Positions 39,573 to 48,629 of a stretch of 60,863 nt of DNA are shown piece after piece (positions within the stretch are counted from its first letter, which is position 1; each line of letters begins with the position of its first letter). Location of the stretch: contig JAJYYH010000004.1 of the NCBI GenBank assembly GCA_021801255.1, positions 1 to 60,863 on the forward strand. The letters are read 5' to 3'. A program made the position numbers and the translations under genes. The stretch comes from Pseudomonadota bacterium. Its GTDB lineage: Bacteria; Pseudomonadota; Alphaproteobacteria; Acetobacterales; Acetobacteraceae. The notes beneath the pieces are model-generated. The model was given only the letters and a program-made list of their open reading frames with translations. It made no database searches and was not told where the DNA came from.

Positions 39573-41375
39573 CTACTCGACGGAGAACACGGTCAATACA
39601 CCGCCGAGCTGGGTGTAGTTGGAGAGGCTCTTGTACGCGCCGACCGCGCCGAGACCATCGGTGTCGCCGGTGAGGCCTGCGGCCATGCCGATGCCCGCCC
39701 AGCCGCCGACGCCCGAGAGCACGGCGATGTATTCCTTGCCGTTATGCTCGAAAGCGTTGACGTTGCCGATGATGCCTGAAGGCGTCTTGAACTTGTAGAG
39801 AAGTTTGCCGGTCTTGGCGTCGACCGCCTTCAGATCGCCATCCAGCGTGCCGTAGAAGGCAACCCCGGTCGGCGTCGTCAAGGCGCCCGACCACACCGAG
39901 AAGGTCTCGTGATCGGACCAGACGATTTTCCCCTCATTCACGTCATAGGCGATGAAATTGCCGAGATGGTTATCGCCCTTGGGTGGGAACATGGACAGCG
40001 TCGCGCCGACATAGGGCTGCCCCGCGGTATAGGTCACCTTGTACGGCTCGTAGTCCATGCAGACATGGTTGGTCGGCACGTAGAACATATGCGTCTGCGG
40101 ATCATAGGAAGCCGGCTGCTCGTCCTTCGAGCCGAGGGCCGCCGGGCAGACGCCCTTGGTGTTGTGGTCGGGGCCGTTGTGATCGGTCGAGTATTGCGCG
40201 ACGACTTCGGGTCGTCCGGTGGTCAGATCGACCTTGGTCGCCCAGTTGACGGCGGGATCATATTTGTTGGCCTCCAGCAACGCGCCGGTCTCGCGATCGA
40301 GCACATAGGCGAAGCCGTTGCGGTCGAAATGCACCAGCGCCTTGGTCTCCTTGCCGTGCACCTTGGTGTCGGCCAGGATCATTTCGTTGATGCCGTCATA
40401 ATCCCATTCGTCGTGCGGGGTCATCTGATAGACCCATTTCGCCATGCCGGTATCGGGATCGCGGGCGAACACGGTCATCGACCATTTATTGTCGCCCGGC
40501 CGCTGGCTCGGGTTCCAGGTGCTGGGATTGCCGGAGCCGTAATAAACCAGGTTCAGCTTCGGATCATAGGAAATCCAGCCCCAGGTGGCGCCGCCGCCGA
40601 TCTTCCACTGATCGCCTTCCCAGGTCTTCAGCGACGAATCCTTGCCGACCGGCTTGCCCATCGCCATGGTCTTGTCGGGATCGAACAGGATTTGATCGTC
40701 CGGGCCCTCGGAATAGGCGCGCCAGGCGACCGAGCCGTCCTTGATGTTGTAGGCGGTCATGTGGCCCTGGACGCCGAACTCGCCACCGGAGACGCCGACC
40801 AGAACCTTGTCCTTGACGACGAGCGGCGCCGAGGTGCCGGTCGCGCCCTTGGCGGGATCGTCATCCTTCACCGACCACGCGACCTTGCCGGTCTTGGCGT
40901 CGAGCGCGACCAGCGTGGTGTCGGCCTGATGGAGGAAGATCATGCCCTCGCCATAGGCGACGCCGCGATTGACGGTATCGCAGCACATCACCGGAATGAC
41001 GTTCGGATCCTGCTTCGGCTCATAGGCCCAGACGATGCGGCCCTCATTGTTGAGATCGAGCGCAAACACCTTGTTCGGGAACGGTGTGTGGACATACATC
41101 ATGTCGCCCACCACCAGCGGCCCGCCTTCATGGCCACGCAGAACGCCGGTGGAGAAGGTCCACACCGGATGCAGCTTATGGACGTTTTCGGTGGTGATCT
41201 GGGTCAGCTTGGTGTGGCGCTGATTGGCGTAATCCCCCGCCGGCATCACCCACTGCTTGGGATCCTGCGACATTTTTTCGAGTTCATCATTGGCGTAGGC
41301 GGCGCCGGCACCCAGAACCCCAGCCGTCCCGGTCAATAGCACGGCCCACGCGAACAAGCGCTTGCTCGGCTTCAT
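39573..41375 (-). CDS. xoxF: XoxF, lanthanide- and PQQ-dependent methanol dehydrogenase
   Basis: 600 residues. Signal peptide 1-28. The adjacent cysteines Cys131-Cys132 ([10 protein letters not shown]) form the ring under PQQ. Metal ligands Glu199 (GGEFG), Asn283 (GNPS) and Asp325 are present, and the extra Asp327 in WDYDGIN is the mark of lanthanide-type enzymes, where calcium-type MxaF has Ala. It oxidises methanol to formaldehyde or formate in the periplasm and gives electrons to XoxG. GGAGG precedes the ATG. No mxaF or PQQ synthesis genes are in the window. Confidence 0.97.
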   Translation of the reverse strand: MKPSKRLFAWAVLLTGTAGVLGAGAAYANDELEKMSQDPKQWVMPAGDYANQRHTKLTQITTENVHKLHPVWTFSTGVLRGHEGGPLVVGDMMYVHTPFPNKVFALDLNNEGRIVWAYEPKQDPNVIPVMCCDTVNRGVAYGEGMIFLHQADTTLVALDAKTGKVAWSVKDDDPAKGATGTSAPLVVKDKVLVGVSGGEFGVQGHMTAYNIKDGSVAWRAYSEGPDDQILFDPDKTMAMGKPVGKDSSLKTWEGDQWKIGGGATWGWISYDPKLNLVYYGSGNPSTWNPSQRPGDNKWSMTVFARDPDTGMAKWVYQMTPHDEWDYDGINEMILADTKVHGKETKALVHFDRNGFAYVLDRETGALLEANKYDPAVNWATKVDLTTGRPEVVAQYSTDHNGPDHNTKGVCPAALGSKDEQPASYDPQTHMFYVPTNHVCMDYEPYKVTYTAGQPYVGATLSMFPPKGDNHLGNFIAYDVNEGKIVWSDHETFSVWSGALTTPTGVAFYGTLDGDLKAVDAKTGKLLYKFKTPSGIIGNVNAFEHNGKEYIAVLSGVGGWAGIGMAAGLTGDTDGLGAVGAYKSLSNYTQLGGVLTVFSVE

Positions 41376-41713
41376 CTAGATTCCTCCCTAAAAAGCACAA
41401 TCCGACACCCCGTTCCAGGACAGCCTGGAAGGACAGCATACGACCGCAAGACAGACTTCACCGTCTCCGCAGTCTGGGCGTAGGCTATCGCCATTTCCTT
41501 GCGCCTGGCAAGCATTCAATCGCAGATTCATGAAGCGAAAGCATGAAATTTTTTCTGATTTATTTATTTTGCGGCGCAGCATAGAGGTATTCGATCGGAT
41601 CACTGCGCAAGTCTATTTCTGCGCCATAGGGACACACGATGGAACGAAAGGAAATCTCCATGAAACTGGCAGGATTTTGATCCGCCGCACGGCACGTTAT
41701 TCCCCCGCCGGGC
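41376..41713. promoter_or_regulatory. xoxF upstream region with an inverted repeat
   Basis: No gene is seen in this 338-base gap. TTCCAGG (41413-41419) and CCTGGAA (41424-41430) form a perfect 7-base palindrome around ACAG, 38 bases upstream of the xoxF start. A regulator of methanol or lanthanide response could bind it. The stretch 41535-41590 is AT-rich and may hold the promoter. The short open frames here have no family resemblance. Confidence 0.45.
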
Positions 41714-41920
41714 TCAGGCGGGATCCTGGCGGGGCACGTCGATCTCGCAGCGCCAGCCGGCGAGCCGCCACTCGGGATGCGCCTCGACATAGTCGATGGC
41801 ATAGCGCTCGGCGTCCATCAGGCAGGATTGCGGCGTCATCTCAACCTCGAAAGCCGGCCGCTTCTCGATGCAGGTATGCGAATCACTGATCAGGCAGTAG
41901 ACGAGAACGAGTTCTATCAT
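41714..41920 (-). CDS. Small exported protein, unknown function
   Basis: 68 residues from ATG 41920, the Met best placed behind GGGAG. A hydrophobic start (MIELVLVYCLISDSHTC) resembles a short signal or anchor. The rest has four cysteines in all and a conserved-looking core (MTPQSCLMDAERYAIDYVEA, then EWRLAGWRCEID). I do not know a function. It lies upstream of xoxF on the same strand and next to two secreted unknowns facing away, so it may belong to methanol oxidation or its periplasmic maturation (inference). Confidence 0.6.
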   Translation of the reverse strand: MIELVLVYCLISDSHTCIEKRPAFEVEMTPQSCLMDAERYAIDYVEAHPEWRLAGWRCEIDVPRQDPA

Positions 41921-42002
41921 CATCATCTCCCATGATTCCGTTGCGGCTCCCCGCGCGTCCGCCACGGCAATCGCGGGGGAAGAAAATCACTCAGCAAACG
42001 AG

Positions 42003-42746
42003 ATGCAAGCAAACATGATGCCAAACACCCGCGCCGCCGGCCTGCTGGCCCTGCTCCTCGCCTTCCCCCTCGCCGCGCCCGGCATTGCTTGGGGGCAATC
42101 GAGCGCCGCCCCGCCCGCGCCGCTCAGCCCGGCGCAGATCGCGCTCTTCGAGACGCCGCATCTGCAAAACATCGACCATCCCGAGACTCTCCTCTACCAT
42201 TTCGTCCGACAGGGGCCAGACGGGTTCGCCGATCAGGTGGGCGAACAGATCAAGCTCATCCATCCAGATGGCGGCAAATACGTGATGTTCAATTTCCTGA
42301 GCGGTCCGCGACACGTTTTTTATCCCGCGCTTGACGGGTTTCACGGCAATCCGCTGGTGATGGTGTTCCTCGAACACGACGTGAACGAGATGCGGGACGC
42401 GACCGGCATCGCCGCCGCCTATTATCGCAACCACATCCGCGCCGCCTTCATCGACAAGGCGAGCGTGAGCCCGGTGAGCGTTACCCTCGCCGGGCGGACC
42501 ATCGCGGCGCGGGAGATCACGCTTCGCCCCTTTACCGATGACGAACGCCTCACCCATTTGCCCCAGATCCGGGGCAAGACCTACCGCTTCGTCGTCAGTC
42601 CGGAGGTTCCCGGCGGGGTCTATGAAATGGCCGCCGAGGAAGCCGCCGATCCCGCTTCCGGCGCGCCGGCGTGTAGCGAGACCATGACTTTCGACAAGAC
42701 CGAAGCGACGCCGGCCATCGCGCCGGCTGGGGAGGCCAAGCCATGA
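42003..42746 (+). CDS. Secreted protein of unknown function
   Basis: 247 residues. Signal peptide 1-32 (GLLALLLAFPLAAPGIAWG). The mature part begins with a line (SPAQIALFETPHLQNIDHPE) reminiscent of periplasmic accessory proteins, then HVFYPALDGFHGNPLVMVFL and TYRFVVSPEVPGGVYEMAA. The fold looks all-beta with a long loop. I do not recognise a named family. It overlaps the next gene by 4 bases (ATGA) and lies divergent from the small protein upstream of xoxF, suggesting work in the same periplasmic process. Confidence 0.7.
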   Translation: MQANMMPNTRAAGLLALLLAFPLAAPGIAWGQSSAAPPAPLSPAQIALFETPHLQNIDHPETLLYHFVRQGPDGFADQVGEQIKLIHPDGGKYVMFNFLSGPRHVFYPALDGFHGNPLVMVFLEHDVNEMRDATGIAAAYYRNHIRAAFIDKASVSPVSVTLAGRTIAAREITLRPFTDDERLTHLPQIRGKTYRFVVSPEVPGGVYEMAAEEAADPASGAPACSETMTFDKTEATPAIAPAGEAKP

Positions 42747-43102
42747 TCCGGCTGCTCCTGCTGGCCGCCCTGGCCCTGGGCGGCCTCACCCTCGCCGCGC
42801 GCGCCGAGGAGGATCACACGCCAGCGCATGACTACCCGACCGACGCCCGCGTCGATTATGTCATCGGCTGTCTCGCCGCCAACGGCTTCAACCATGATCT
42901 TCTCGAAAAATGCTCCTGCGGCATCGACACCATCGCCGACATGATGAGCTATGACGATTACGAAAAAGCTGAGACCATTCTCAGCATGCAGCAAGGCGTG
43001 CATGGGCCGCAGGGCGCAATTTTCCGTGACACCCCGATCGCCCATGAGGAACTCGACCTTCTGCACCGCGCCGAGGCCGAGGTGAATTTGCGCTGCAAGT
43101 AG
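42743..43102 (+). CDS. Small secreted cysteine-containing protein
   Basis: 119 residues. Signal peptide 1-21 (LLLLAALALGGLTLAARA). The mature part has paired cysteines (VIGCLAANGF, then LEKCSCGIDTIADMMSYDDY) and ends in VNLRCK. The pattern hints at a disulfide-stabilised helical protein. Its start overlaps the previous gene by 4 bases, so the two are co-translated. No function is known to me; association with the xox genes is inferred from position. Confidence 0.7.
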   Translation: MIRLLLLAALALGGLTLAARAEEDHTPAHDYPTDARVDYVIGCLAANGFNHDLLEKCSCGIDTIADMMSYDDYEKAETILSMQQGVHGPQGAIFRDTPIAHEELDLLHRAEAEVNLRCK

Positions 43103-43203
43103 GTGCGGAACGGAAAAACTCGATCCGGCGCCGCCTGGCCAGGGATGACATCGTCCGGCTGATCCTCGACGGCATGGCGGTCAAGGTCTGGCTCGATCGG
43201 AAG

Positions 43204-44535
43204 TCATTGAGCTGCCTTTTGCTTCAGGCGAGAGACACGCGGCCAGTCCGGCTTGAGCGACCAGTGGAACACGCACGCCCCGCGCGGCTCGGCCCACCAG
43301 CCGGGGCGAAGCGCGGGGGCGGTGGCCTGCGGCCAAAGCTCAGCATCGAACGCCTCGACCCCCGGCATCAACAAATCGGCCCAGTCGCGATAGAGGGCGA
43401 GCAGGCGATCGGCGGCGGCGCGCGTGCCGAAGCCGATCAGCTCGGCGCCATTGCACACCGCGAGCGAGCGGGCTGCGGTATCGACGATCCCGAATCCCGC
43501 GACATCGAAGATACCGCCGGCGCCGCCGGCAAGCTGCGGATTGGCGGGCACACCCGCGTCTTCCCGGCGAAACACCACGAAACGTGGCTCGCGCTTGGTG
43601 AGAAAGGAGCGCAATGCCATTGTCGCCGACGCCAGCGGCATGACCCCATAGCCCGGCTGGCCGAAGGTGAGAGGAAGACGCAGGGTTTCCTCGAATGCGA
43701 CCTCCTGCCAGAGCGGTAGGGCGGGGAGCGAGACGGGCGCATCATCGGCCTGGGCGAGACCCCCGCTCGGATAGATGAAGTTGCACGACAGCGCCGCCTC
43801 GGCACGAAAGCCACCCGCTTCCATCCGCCGCAAGGCGAGTGCGTCGTTGCCGATCCCCTTGATTTGAAACGGTGCGACCAGCAGCCCGCCGGGCGTGACC
43901 GCGGTAAAATAAGCCTCGGGAAGTTCGCGGATACCGGTGGTGAAAATGATACGATCGAACGGGCCGGCGGCGGCGAGCCCCTGGCTCCCGTCGGCCGCGA
44001 TCACGCGCGCGTTTGCGATCCCGGCGGCGGCCAGCGACTGCCGGCTCTGTTCGACGAGTTCGGGAAGGATCTCGATACCGGTCGCGATCCCCTCGGGACC
44101 GATGGCGCGCGCGATCAGCCCGAGCATCCAGCCGCAGCCCGAGCCGATCTCCAACACCCTCTGGCCGGGCTGGAGATCGAGGAGTTCGAGTAAATGCAGC
44201 ACGATGGAGGGTTGCGAATTGGTCGAGGCGAGCGGCGCGCCGGCAGCGTCGACATGGCCGAGCGGGGCGTCGCGATAGATCGCGGGGAGATGAAGATCGG
44301 TCGGGCCGGCGGCAAGATCTCGGGTATCGGCTCCAGCCTGGGGGATGTAACGGCGGACGAAAAAATGGCGCGGGCAGGCCAGAACCGCCGCGCGCAAGGC
44401 CGGCCGCAGCCCGCCGGACAGACCATGGGCGCGAACCCGCGCCTCCGTCTCGGCGAGGAATTGCCGCAAGATCGCGGTAAGCTTGTCGTTTCTGCCAGGG
44501 ACTGGGCTGTCCTGGGCGTGGGCGAGGCTGTGCAT
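43204..44535 (-). CDS. PCMT-like S-adenosylmethionine methyltransferase
   Basis: 443 residues, about twice the length of a typical isoaspartate methyltransferase. The SAM motif is QRVLEIGSGCGWMLGLIARA near residue 125, preceded by the PCMT-type block STNSQPSIVLHLLELLDLQP, and followed by DRIIFTTGIRELPEAYFTAV and PGGLLVAPF. The extra C-terminal 190 residues (from about 250) have no family I know. It may repair proteins or modify another target. No ribosome site is clear before ATG 44535. A short non-coding gap separates it from the secreted pair. Confidence 0.75.
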   Translation of the reverse strand: MHSLAHAQDSPVPGRNDKLTAILRQFLAETEARVRAHGLSGGLRPALRAAVLACPRHFFVRRYIPQAGADTRDLAAGPTDLHLPAIYRDAPLGHVDAAGAPLASTNSQPSIVLHLLELLDLQPGQRVLEIGSGCGWMLGLIARAIGPEGIATGIEILPELVEQSRQSLAAAGIANARVIAADGSQGLAAAGPFDRIIFTTGIRELPEAYFTAVTPGGLLVAPFQIKGIGNDALALRRMEAGGFRAEAALSCNFIYPSGGLAQADDAPVSLPALPLWQEVAFEETLRLPLTFGQPGYGVMPLASATMALRSFLTKREPRFVVFRREDAGVPANPQLAGGAGGIFDVAGFGIVDTAARSLAVCNGAELIGFGTRAAADRLLALYRDWADLLMPGVEAFDAELWPQATAPALRPGWWAEPRGACVFHWSLKPDWPRVSRLKQKAAQ

Positions 44536-44640
44536 GATCGGCGCGCGCCTTTTTTCCAGTTGCGAGGGAAGAGTTAAAGCAGGGGAAGCTTACTGATTGG
44601 TGAGTCACGCAGGCCGAGCGCCAGAGGTGGTTGGCCTCTC

Positions 44641-44868
44641 AGTCTGGCCAAACCCCATGGGCGGAAGAATCTGGCGGATATCCAGCAGCGCATCGGCCGA
44701 TCGATAGAGAAGAGCCACGGCATCGGGCAGCACTATGGGATCACCGTGACCCCGGATGAAACCGGAACCAGGGCCGCGTCGATCACCTGGATCAAGATTT
44801 CACGCGAGGCTTCGCCGTTGACACATCCCGGGGCCTATTGTCTGCGCAGCAACGAAACCACCTGGGAC
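44641..44868 (+). pseudogene. IS1634-like transposase fragment
   Basis: The frame reads HGRKNLADIQQRIGRSIEKS, then GQHYGITVTPDETGTRAASI, TWIK and LTHPGAYCLRSNETTWD. These are the remembered middle blocks of IS1634-family transposases. Both ends are missing and the frame soon enters unrelated sequence, so this is a dead fragment. Confidence 0.65.
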
Positions 44869-44907
44869 GCCGTACCCAACCAGCGGCATATAGTCCCGCT
44901 CATCTTT

Positions 44908-44941
44908 ATGTGTCTGTCGTCTCAATGTGTCTGTCGTCTCA
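44908..44941. repeat. 17-base tandem duplication
   Basis: ATGTGTCTGTCGTCTCA occurs twice in direct succession (44908-44924 and 44925-44941), identical in both copies. It lies exactly between the IS1634-like and ISAs1-like fragments, so it may be a scar of insertion or excision. Confidence 0.85.
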
Positions 44942-45092
44942 GCCTCGCGCTTTTCCGCGAGCGACAGGAGGAGCACCTCGTCCCGTGGTAGACCACCTTG
45001 CCGGCCTGGCGAGCGTCTGTCAGGTTGTTGAAATGACTGAGAAACCCCGCAGCCGCGAAAATCGCGCCGTCGTCCTGTGCCGCGCCGTCCAT
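44940..45092 (-). pseudogene. N-terminal fragment of an ISAs1-like transposase
   Basis: ATG 45092 follows GGAGG and reads MDGAAQDDGAIFAAAGFLSH, then FNNLTDARQAGKVVYH. After that the sense moves to another frame (RDEVLLLSLA). This is the ISAs1 start (DPRxxGKVxYPLDEVLLL) broken by a frameshift and cut soon after. It is not functional. Confidence 0.6.
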
Positions 45093-45231
45093 GATCGTCC
45101 TCCGCGAAGCAAATTGAGGACACGCATGGGTCCAGCGCTTCAGCGATTTGTCACGGACTCCTTCACCCGATTGCCCTGACATCGCGTGGCGCGATCCTGG
45201 CGCTGGGCGGCAGGGTCAGATATGTTTATCT

Positions 45232-45241
45232 CGATATATCG
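45232..45241. promoter_or_regulatory. Short palindrome upstream of modA
   Basis: CGATATATCG is a perfect 10-base palindrome 15 bases before the modA start, in an AT-rich stretch (45215-45242) likely to be the promoter. It recalls the half-sites of molybdate-responsive ModE boxes but does not contain the full two-arm motif, so its role is only a suggestion. Confidence 0.3.
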
Positions 45242-45255
45242 CATCGGGGGAAAAA

Positions 45256-46059
45256 ATGGCCGCATGGGCGCGCCGGATGCTGCTCAAGACCTGTGGCGTG
45301 GCCGCGGTTCTGCCGGCCAAGCGCGCCGGAGCCGAGGAGCGGACGCCGGTGGTCGCGGCGGCGGCGGATTTGACCTATGCCCTGCCCGAGATCGCCGCCG
45401 CTTTCGCCCGCGCGCAGGGGCACATCGTGAAATTGGTGTTCGGTTCCTCGGGAAATTTTGCGGCGCAAATCACGAACGGGGCGCCGTTCGAGGTTTTTCT
45501 CTCGGCCGATGAGGATTACGTCGCGGCCCTCGCCGGCGAGGGCCGCACCGATGGCGAGGGCGTACTGTATGCCGAGGGCCGCATCGGGCTTTTTGTCCGC
45601 GGTGGTGCCGGCTTTGCCGCCGATCCCGCGCTCCAGGGGCTGGCCACAGCGCTGCGCAGGGGGAAATTGAAAAAATTCGCTATCGCCAATCCCGCTCATG
45701 CACCCTATGGCCGGGCGGCGCAGGCAGCGCTTGAACATGGCGGGCTGTGGGGGGCCATGAGACCCCATCTCGTGCTCGGGGAAAATGTCGCGCAGGCAGC
45801 GCAATTCGTGCTGTCCGGCGCTGCCCAGGCCGGCATCATCCCGCTCTCGCTCGCGCGCGCGCCGGTTTTCGCAGGTGCAGGCGATTTCGCGCTGATCGCC
45901 GCCTCCTGGCACCCTCCGCTCCGCCAGCGCATGGTGCTGCTCAAGAGCGCGGGAGCAGTGGCGCGCGCCTTCTATGCCTATCTCCAGGGGCCGGAGGCGC
46001 GCGCTGTTTTCCGGCGCTTCGGCTTCGTGCTGCCCGGCGAGGCGGCGGCGGACGGCTGA
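45256..46059 (+). CDS. modA: Molybdate ABC transporter, substrate-binding protein
   Basis: 267 residues from ATG 45256 (GGGGGAAAAA upstream). Signal region 1-25 with an Arg pair. The oxyanion pocket blocks are AAADLTYALPEIAAAFARAQ, VFGSSGNFAAQITNGAPFEV and FLSADEDYVAALA, then ANPAHAPYGRAAQAALE and GAAQAGIIPLSLA. These match ModA. It delivers molybdate to ModBC in the periplasm. Molybdenum could serve a formate dehydrogenase in this C1-using cell (inference). The stop codon is the first codon of repeat copy C, which separates it from modB. Confidence 0.92.
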   Translation: MAAWARRMLLKTCGVAAVLPAKRAGAEERTPVVAAAADLTYALPEIAAAFARAQGHIVKLVFGSSGNFAAQITNGAPFEVFLSADEDYVAALAGEGRTDGEGVLYAEGRIGLFVRGGAGFAADPALQGLATALRRGKLKKFAIANPAHAPYGRAAQAALEHGGLWGAMRPHLVLGENVAQAAQFVLSGAAQAGIIPLSLARAPVFAGAGDFALIAASWHPPLRQRMVLLKSAGAVARAFYAYLQGPEARAVFRRFGFVLPGEAAADG

Positions 46060-46158
46060 GAGTTTGATAAAAATGCCCTCTTGCCCGTAAATCGACAGGA
46101 AAACCCATGCCTCGAGAGGGTATTCTTTTTCCAGTTCGACTGATTTTCAGGCGCTGAG
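46057..46158 (+). repeat. Three-copy hairpin repeat, copy C
   Basis: Starts with the modA stop codon (TGAGAGTTTG) and ends at CTGAG 46154-46158, between modA and modB. Arms AAAAATGCCCTC (46069-46080) and GAGGGTATTCTT (46116-46127) pair with one G-U and one mismatch. It interrupts what is usually a tightly packed operon. Confidence 0.85.
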
Positions 46159-46168
46159 AGCGGACGCG

Positions 46169-46840
46169 GTGGACTGGAGCGCTTTCGCCCTTTCGCTCAA
46201 ACTCGCCAGCGCCACCTCGGCGATCTTGCTGCCGCTCGGCCTGATGCTCGGCCGGGTGCTGGCGTGGAAGCGGTTTCGTGGCAAAGGCGTGGCCGAGGCG
46301 CTGCTCGCGCTGCCGCTTGTGCTGCCGCCGAGCGTGCTCGGCTATTTTCTTCTCGTCGCGTTCGGCGGGGCCTCGCCGCTCGGGCGCGCCTGGCAGGCGC
46401 TGACTGGGGGGCCGCTCGCTTTCACTTTCAGCGGCCTGCTGATCGCCTCGCTCATCGTCAATCTGCCCTTCGCGGTGCAGCCGATCACTCGCGCGCTCGC
46501 CGCGATCGGGCCGGAAATCCGTGAAGCCGCCTGGGTGAGCGGGCTCACGCGCGGCGCCGCGCTGTGGCGCATCGAGCTGCCGCTCGCCTGGCCCGGCGTG
46601 CTCCAGGCCTTGGTGCTGACCTTCGCCCACACCCTGGGCGAGTTCGGCGTGGTGCTAATGGTGGGGGGCAATATTCCCGGCGAGACGCGCACCATCTCGC
46701 TTGCCATCTATGATCGGGCGCAAGCTTTCGATGCCCAGGGCGCGGCGACGATGTCGCTGGTGCTGCTTGGCTTCTCGCTGGCTGCCCTGGTGGCCGCGCA
46801 ACTGCTTACCGGGCGGATCGGCAGCCGACATGAGGGTTGA
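46169..46840 (+). CDS. modB: Molybdate ABC transporter, permease
   Basis: 223 residues from GTG 46169. Five hydrophobic segments and the ModB coupling motif EAAWVSGLTRGAALWRIELP with LAWPGVLQALVLTFAHTLGE FGVV-type continuation. The start LKLASATSAILLPLGLMLGR is typical. It forms the channel in the inner membrane. The end overlaps modC by 11 bases. Repeat copy C lies just upstream, so transcription from modA may be reduced or altered here. Confidence 0.92.
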   Translation: MDWSAFALSLKLASATSAILLPLGLMLGRVLAWKRFRGKGVAEALLALPLVLPPSVLGYFLLVAFGGASPLGRAWQALTGGPLAFTFSGLLIASLIVNLPFAVQPITRALAAIGPEIREAAWVSGLTRGAALWRIELPLAWPGVLQALVLTFAHTLGEFGVVLMVGGNIPGETRTISLAIYDRAQAFDAQGAATMSLVLLGFSLAALVAAQLLTGRIGSRHEG

Positions 46841-47930
46841 GGGCGGTGCGGGGGAGGGGCTCGATGCCCAGCTGGCGCAGACCGGGCCGATCCCGCTCGA
46901 TGCCCAGATCAAGGTCGGACGCGGCGAACTGCTCGCCCTCGTCGGTCCCTCGGGCAGCGGCAAGACCACTATTCTCCGTGCTCTCGCCGGGCTCTATCGG
47001 CCGCGCGCCGGGCTGATCCGTTGCGGTGGTGAGACCTGGTTCGATGCGGCGCGCGGCATCGATCTCGCGCCGCAGCGCCGCCGCGTCGGGCTGGTTTTTC
47101 AGCATTACGCGCTGTTTCCCCACCTTAGCGCACTCGGCAATGTGCGCGCGGCACTCAGCCATCTGCCGCGCCCGGAGCGTACCCCGCGCGCCGCGGCCCT
47201 GCTCGGGCGCGTCGGCCTCGCGGGGCTTGCCGATCGCCTGCCCTCGGCGCTCTCGGGGGGCGAGCAGCAGCGCATAGCGCTCGCCCGCGCGCTCGCCCGC
47301 GAGCCCGCCGCCTTGCTACTCGATGAACCCTTCGCCGCGCTCGATACCCGCACACGGCGCCGGCTGCGCCGCGAACTCGCGACGTTGCATCAGGCGCTGC
47401 CCATTCCGATTATTCTGGTGACGCATGATCTGGAGGAAGCGGCGGCACTCGGCCAGCGCCTCTGCGTGATCGAGGCTGGGCGCACGCTGCAAAGCGGTAC
47501 GCCGCGAGAGGTCATGAACCGACCCGCGACGCTCGCGATCGCCCGCCTGCTCGATGCGCAGAATCTGTTCCTGGGCGAGGTTCTGGGACGCCGCGATGAC
47601 GTACCAGGCCTTGCGCTGGGCTGGCGCGGGCGGGTGCTACGGGCGGAAGGCGGCGGCGATTTTGTTCCCGGCGAGCGCATCGCCTGGACAGTACCGCCCG
47701 GCGCGATCGCACTCTCACCCGATCGCGCGGAGGCGGAAAACGCGGTTGCCGGGACGATCGCCGAGGTCGCGGTGCTGCCCGGCATCGTGCGTGTCGTTTT
47801 CCTGGCCGACGCCGACCCGGATTCCGCCTTCGTCTTCCCGCTCGCCCCCGGCGCCACGCCGCCGAACCCCGGAGCACCCGCGACAATCACCTTCGCGCCC
47901 GCGATGGTGCATGTCATGAAGAGAGGCTAA
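46830..47930 (+). CDS. modC: Molybdate ABC transporter, ATP-binding protein
   Basis: 366 residues from ATG 46830. Walker A LVGPSGSGKTTILRALAG, Q-loop FQHYALFPHLSALGN, signature [16 protein letters not shown], Walker B LLLDEPFAALD and His in ILVTHDLEEAA. A C-terminal TOBE/MOP domain (from about 285) senses molybdate. It powers ModB. The overlap with modB implies coupled translation. Confidence 0.93.
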   Translation: MRVEGGAGEGLDAQLAQTGPIPLDAQIKVGRGELLALVGPSGSGKTTILRALAGLYRPRAGLIRCGGETWFDAARGIDLAPQRRRVGLVFQHYALFPHLSALGNVRAALSHLPRPERTPRAAALLGRVGLAGLADRLPSALSGGEQQRIALARALAREPAALLLDEPFAALDTRTRRRLRRELATLHQALPIPIILVTHDLEEAAALGQRLCVIEAGRTLQSGTPREVMNRPATLAIARLLDAQNLFLGEVLGRRDDVPGLALGWRGRVLRAEGGGDFVPGERIAWTVPPGAIALSPDRAEAENAVAGTIAEVAVLPGIVRVVFLADADPDSAFVFPLAPGATPPNPGAPATITFAPAMVHVMKRG

Positions 47931-48434
47931 GTGCCGAAAGGTCCGGCGCTGGTCCAGCGTCCTTCCATAGCGATCAGGAGAGCACTTCGACACGATCGTT
48001 CTGCCCGGCCGGCGCGGTGTCGTATCGTCAGGCGCGCATCCTGACTTTTCCCGTCTATCGCATGCTGAGAAAGACGCGCTGATCCGGGCGCTCTGGGAGG
48101 CCTTGCGAGTGGCGGCGTGGCAGAACGCGGAGCTTGGCGGCGCGGCTTGCCGAGCTGCCGAGGCGCCGGATCATTCGAGCCTGCCGCCATCGCGCGGGCA
48201 GAAGCCCAGCCGGCTGGAGAACGTGCCGCGCGACAGGGCATCCAATGCCCACGCCGCCATCAAAAACACCACCGCCGCTCCCGCAGCCCTACAGAGTTGA
48301 GCAGGTAAAAAAATTAGAAAAGAGATGAATTTATCTCACGACCTCGAGCCGCGACGGTATGGCAGGCTATCGGGTAGGCCATTGCTTCCATGAAGTGGAG
48401 AATTTTCAAATTAAATCAATAAATAACGAAAACG
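47931..48434 (+). pseudogene. IS66-like transposase N-terminal remnant in a gene-free gap
   Basis: Within this gap, about 48055-48285 reads AEKDALIRALWEAL, then DHSSLPPSRGQKPSRLENVP. The SSLPPSRGQKP block is the remembered N-terminal hallmark of IS66-type transposases. Neither the zinc finger nor the DDE part follows. The rest of the gap (47931-48050 and 48290-48434, AT-rich) has no gene I can support. Confidence 0.5.
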
Positions 48435-48510
48435 ATGGCTCCCGGAGTAGGACTCGAACCTACGACCCAGCGGTTAACAGCCGCTTGCTCTACCGACTGA
48501 GCTATCCGGG
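48435..48510 (-). tRNA. tRNA-Asn (anticodon GTT)
   Basis: A 76-base cloverleaf with encoded CCA. Acceptor TCCCGGA/TCCGGGA, anticodon stem AGCGG/CCGCT around CTGTTAA (anticodon GTT) and T arm GTAGG-TTCGAGT-CCTAC. Confidence 0.97.
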
Positions 48511-48629
48511 AACAGAGCCCCTCCTATAGCCGAGGCGGCGCCGCTTCGCAAATCCCCTTTGCTCTGGAGTTGACGTGCGCCGATCTAGCGCGGGCGGGCG
48601 GAATGTGTATGCTGCCGCGGTCAAATTGG

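Noticed and set aside
45232-45241. Full ModE-type molybdate operator upstream of modA
   Set aside because: Only a 10-base palindrome is present; the two spaced TATA-containing arms of the known box are not both found. Kept only as a weak regulatory feature.
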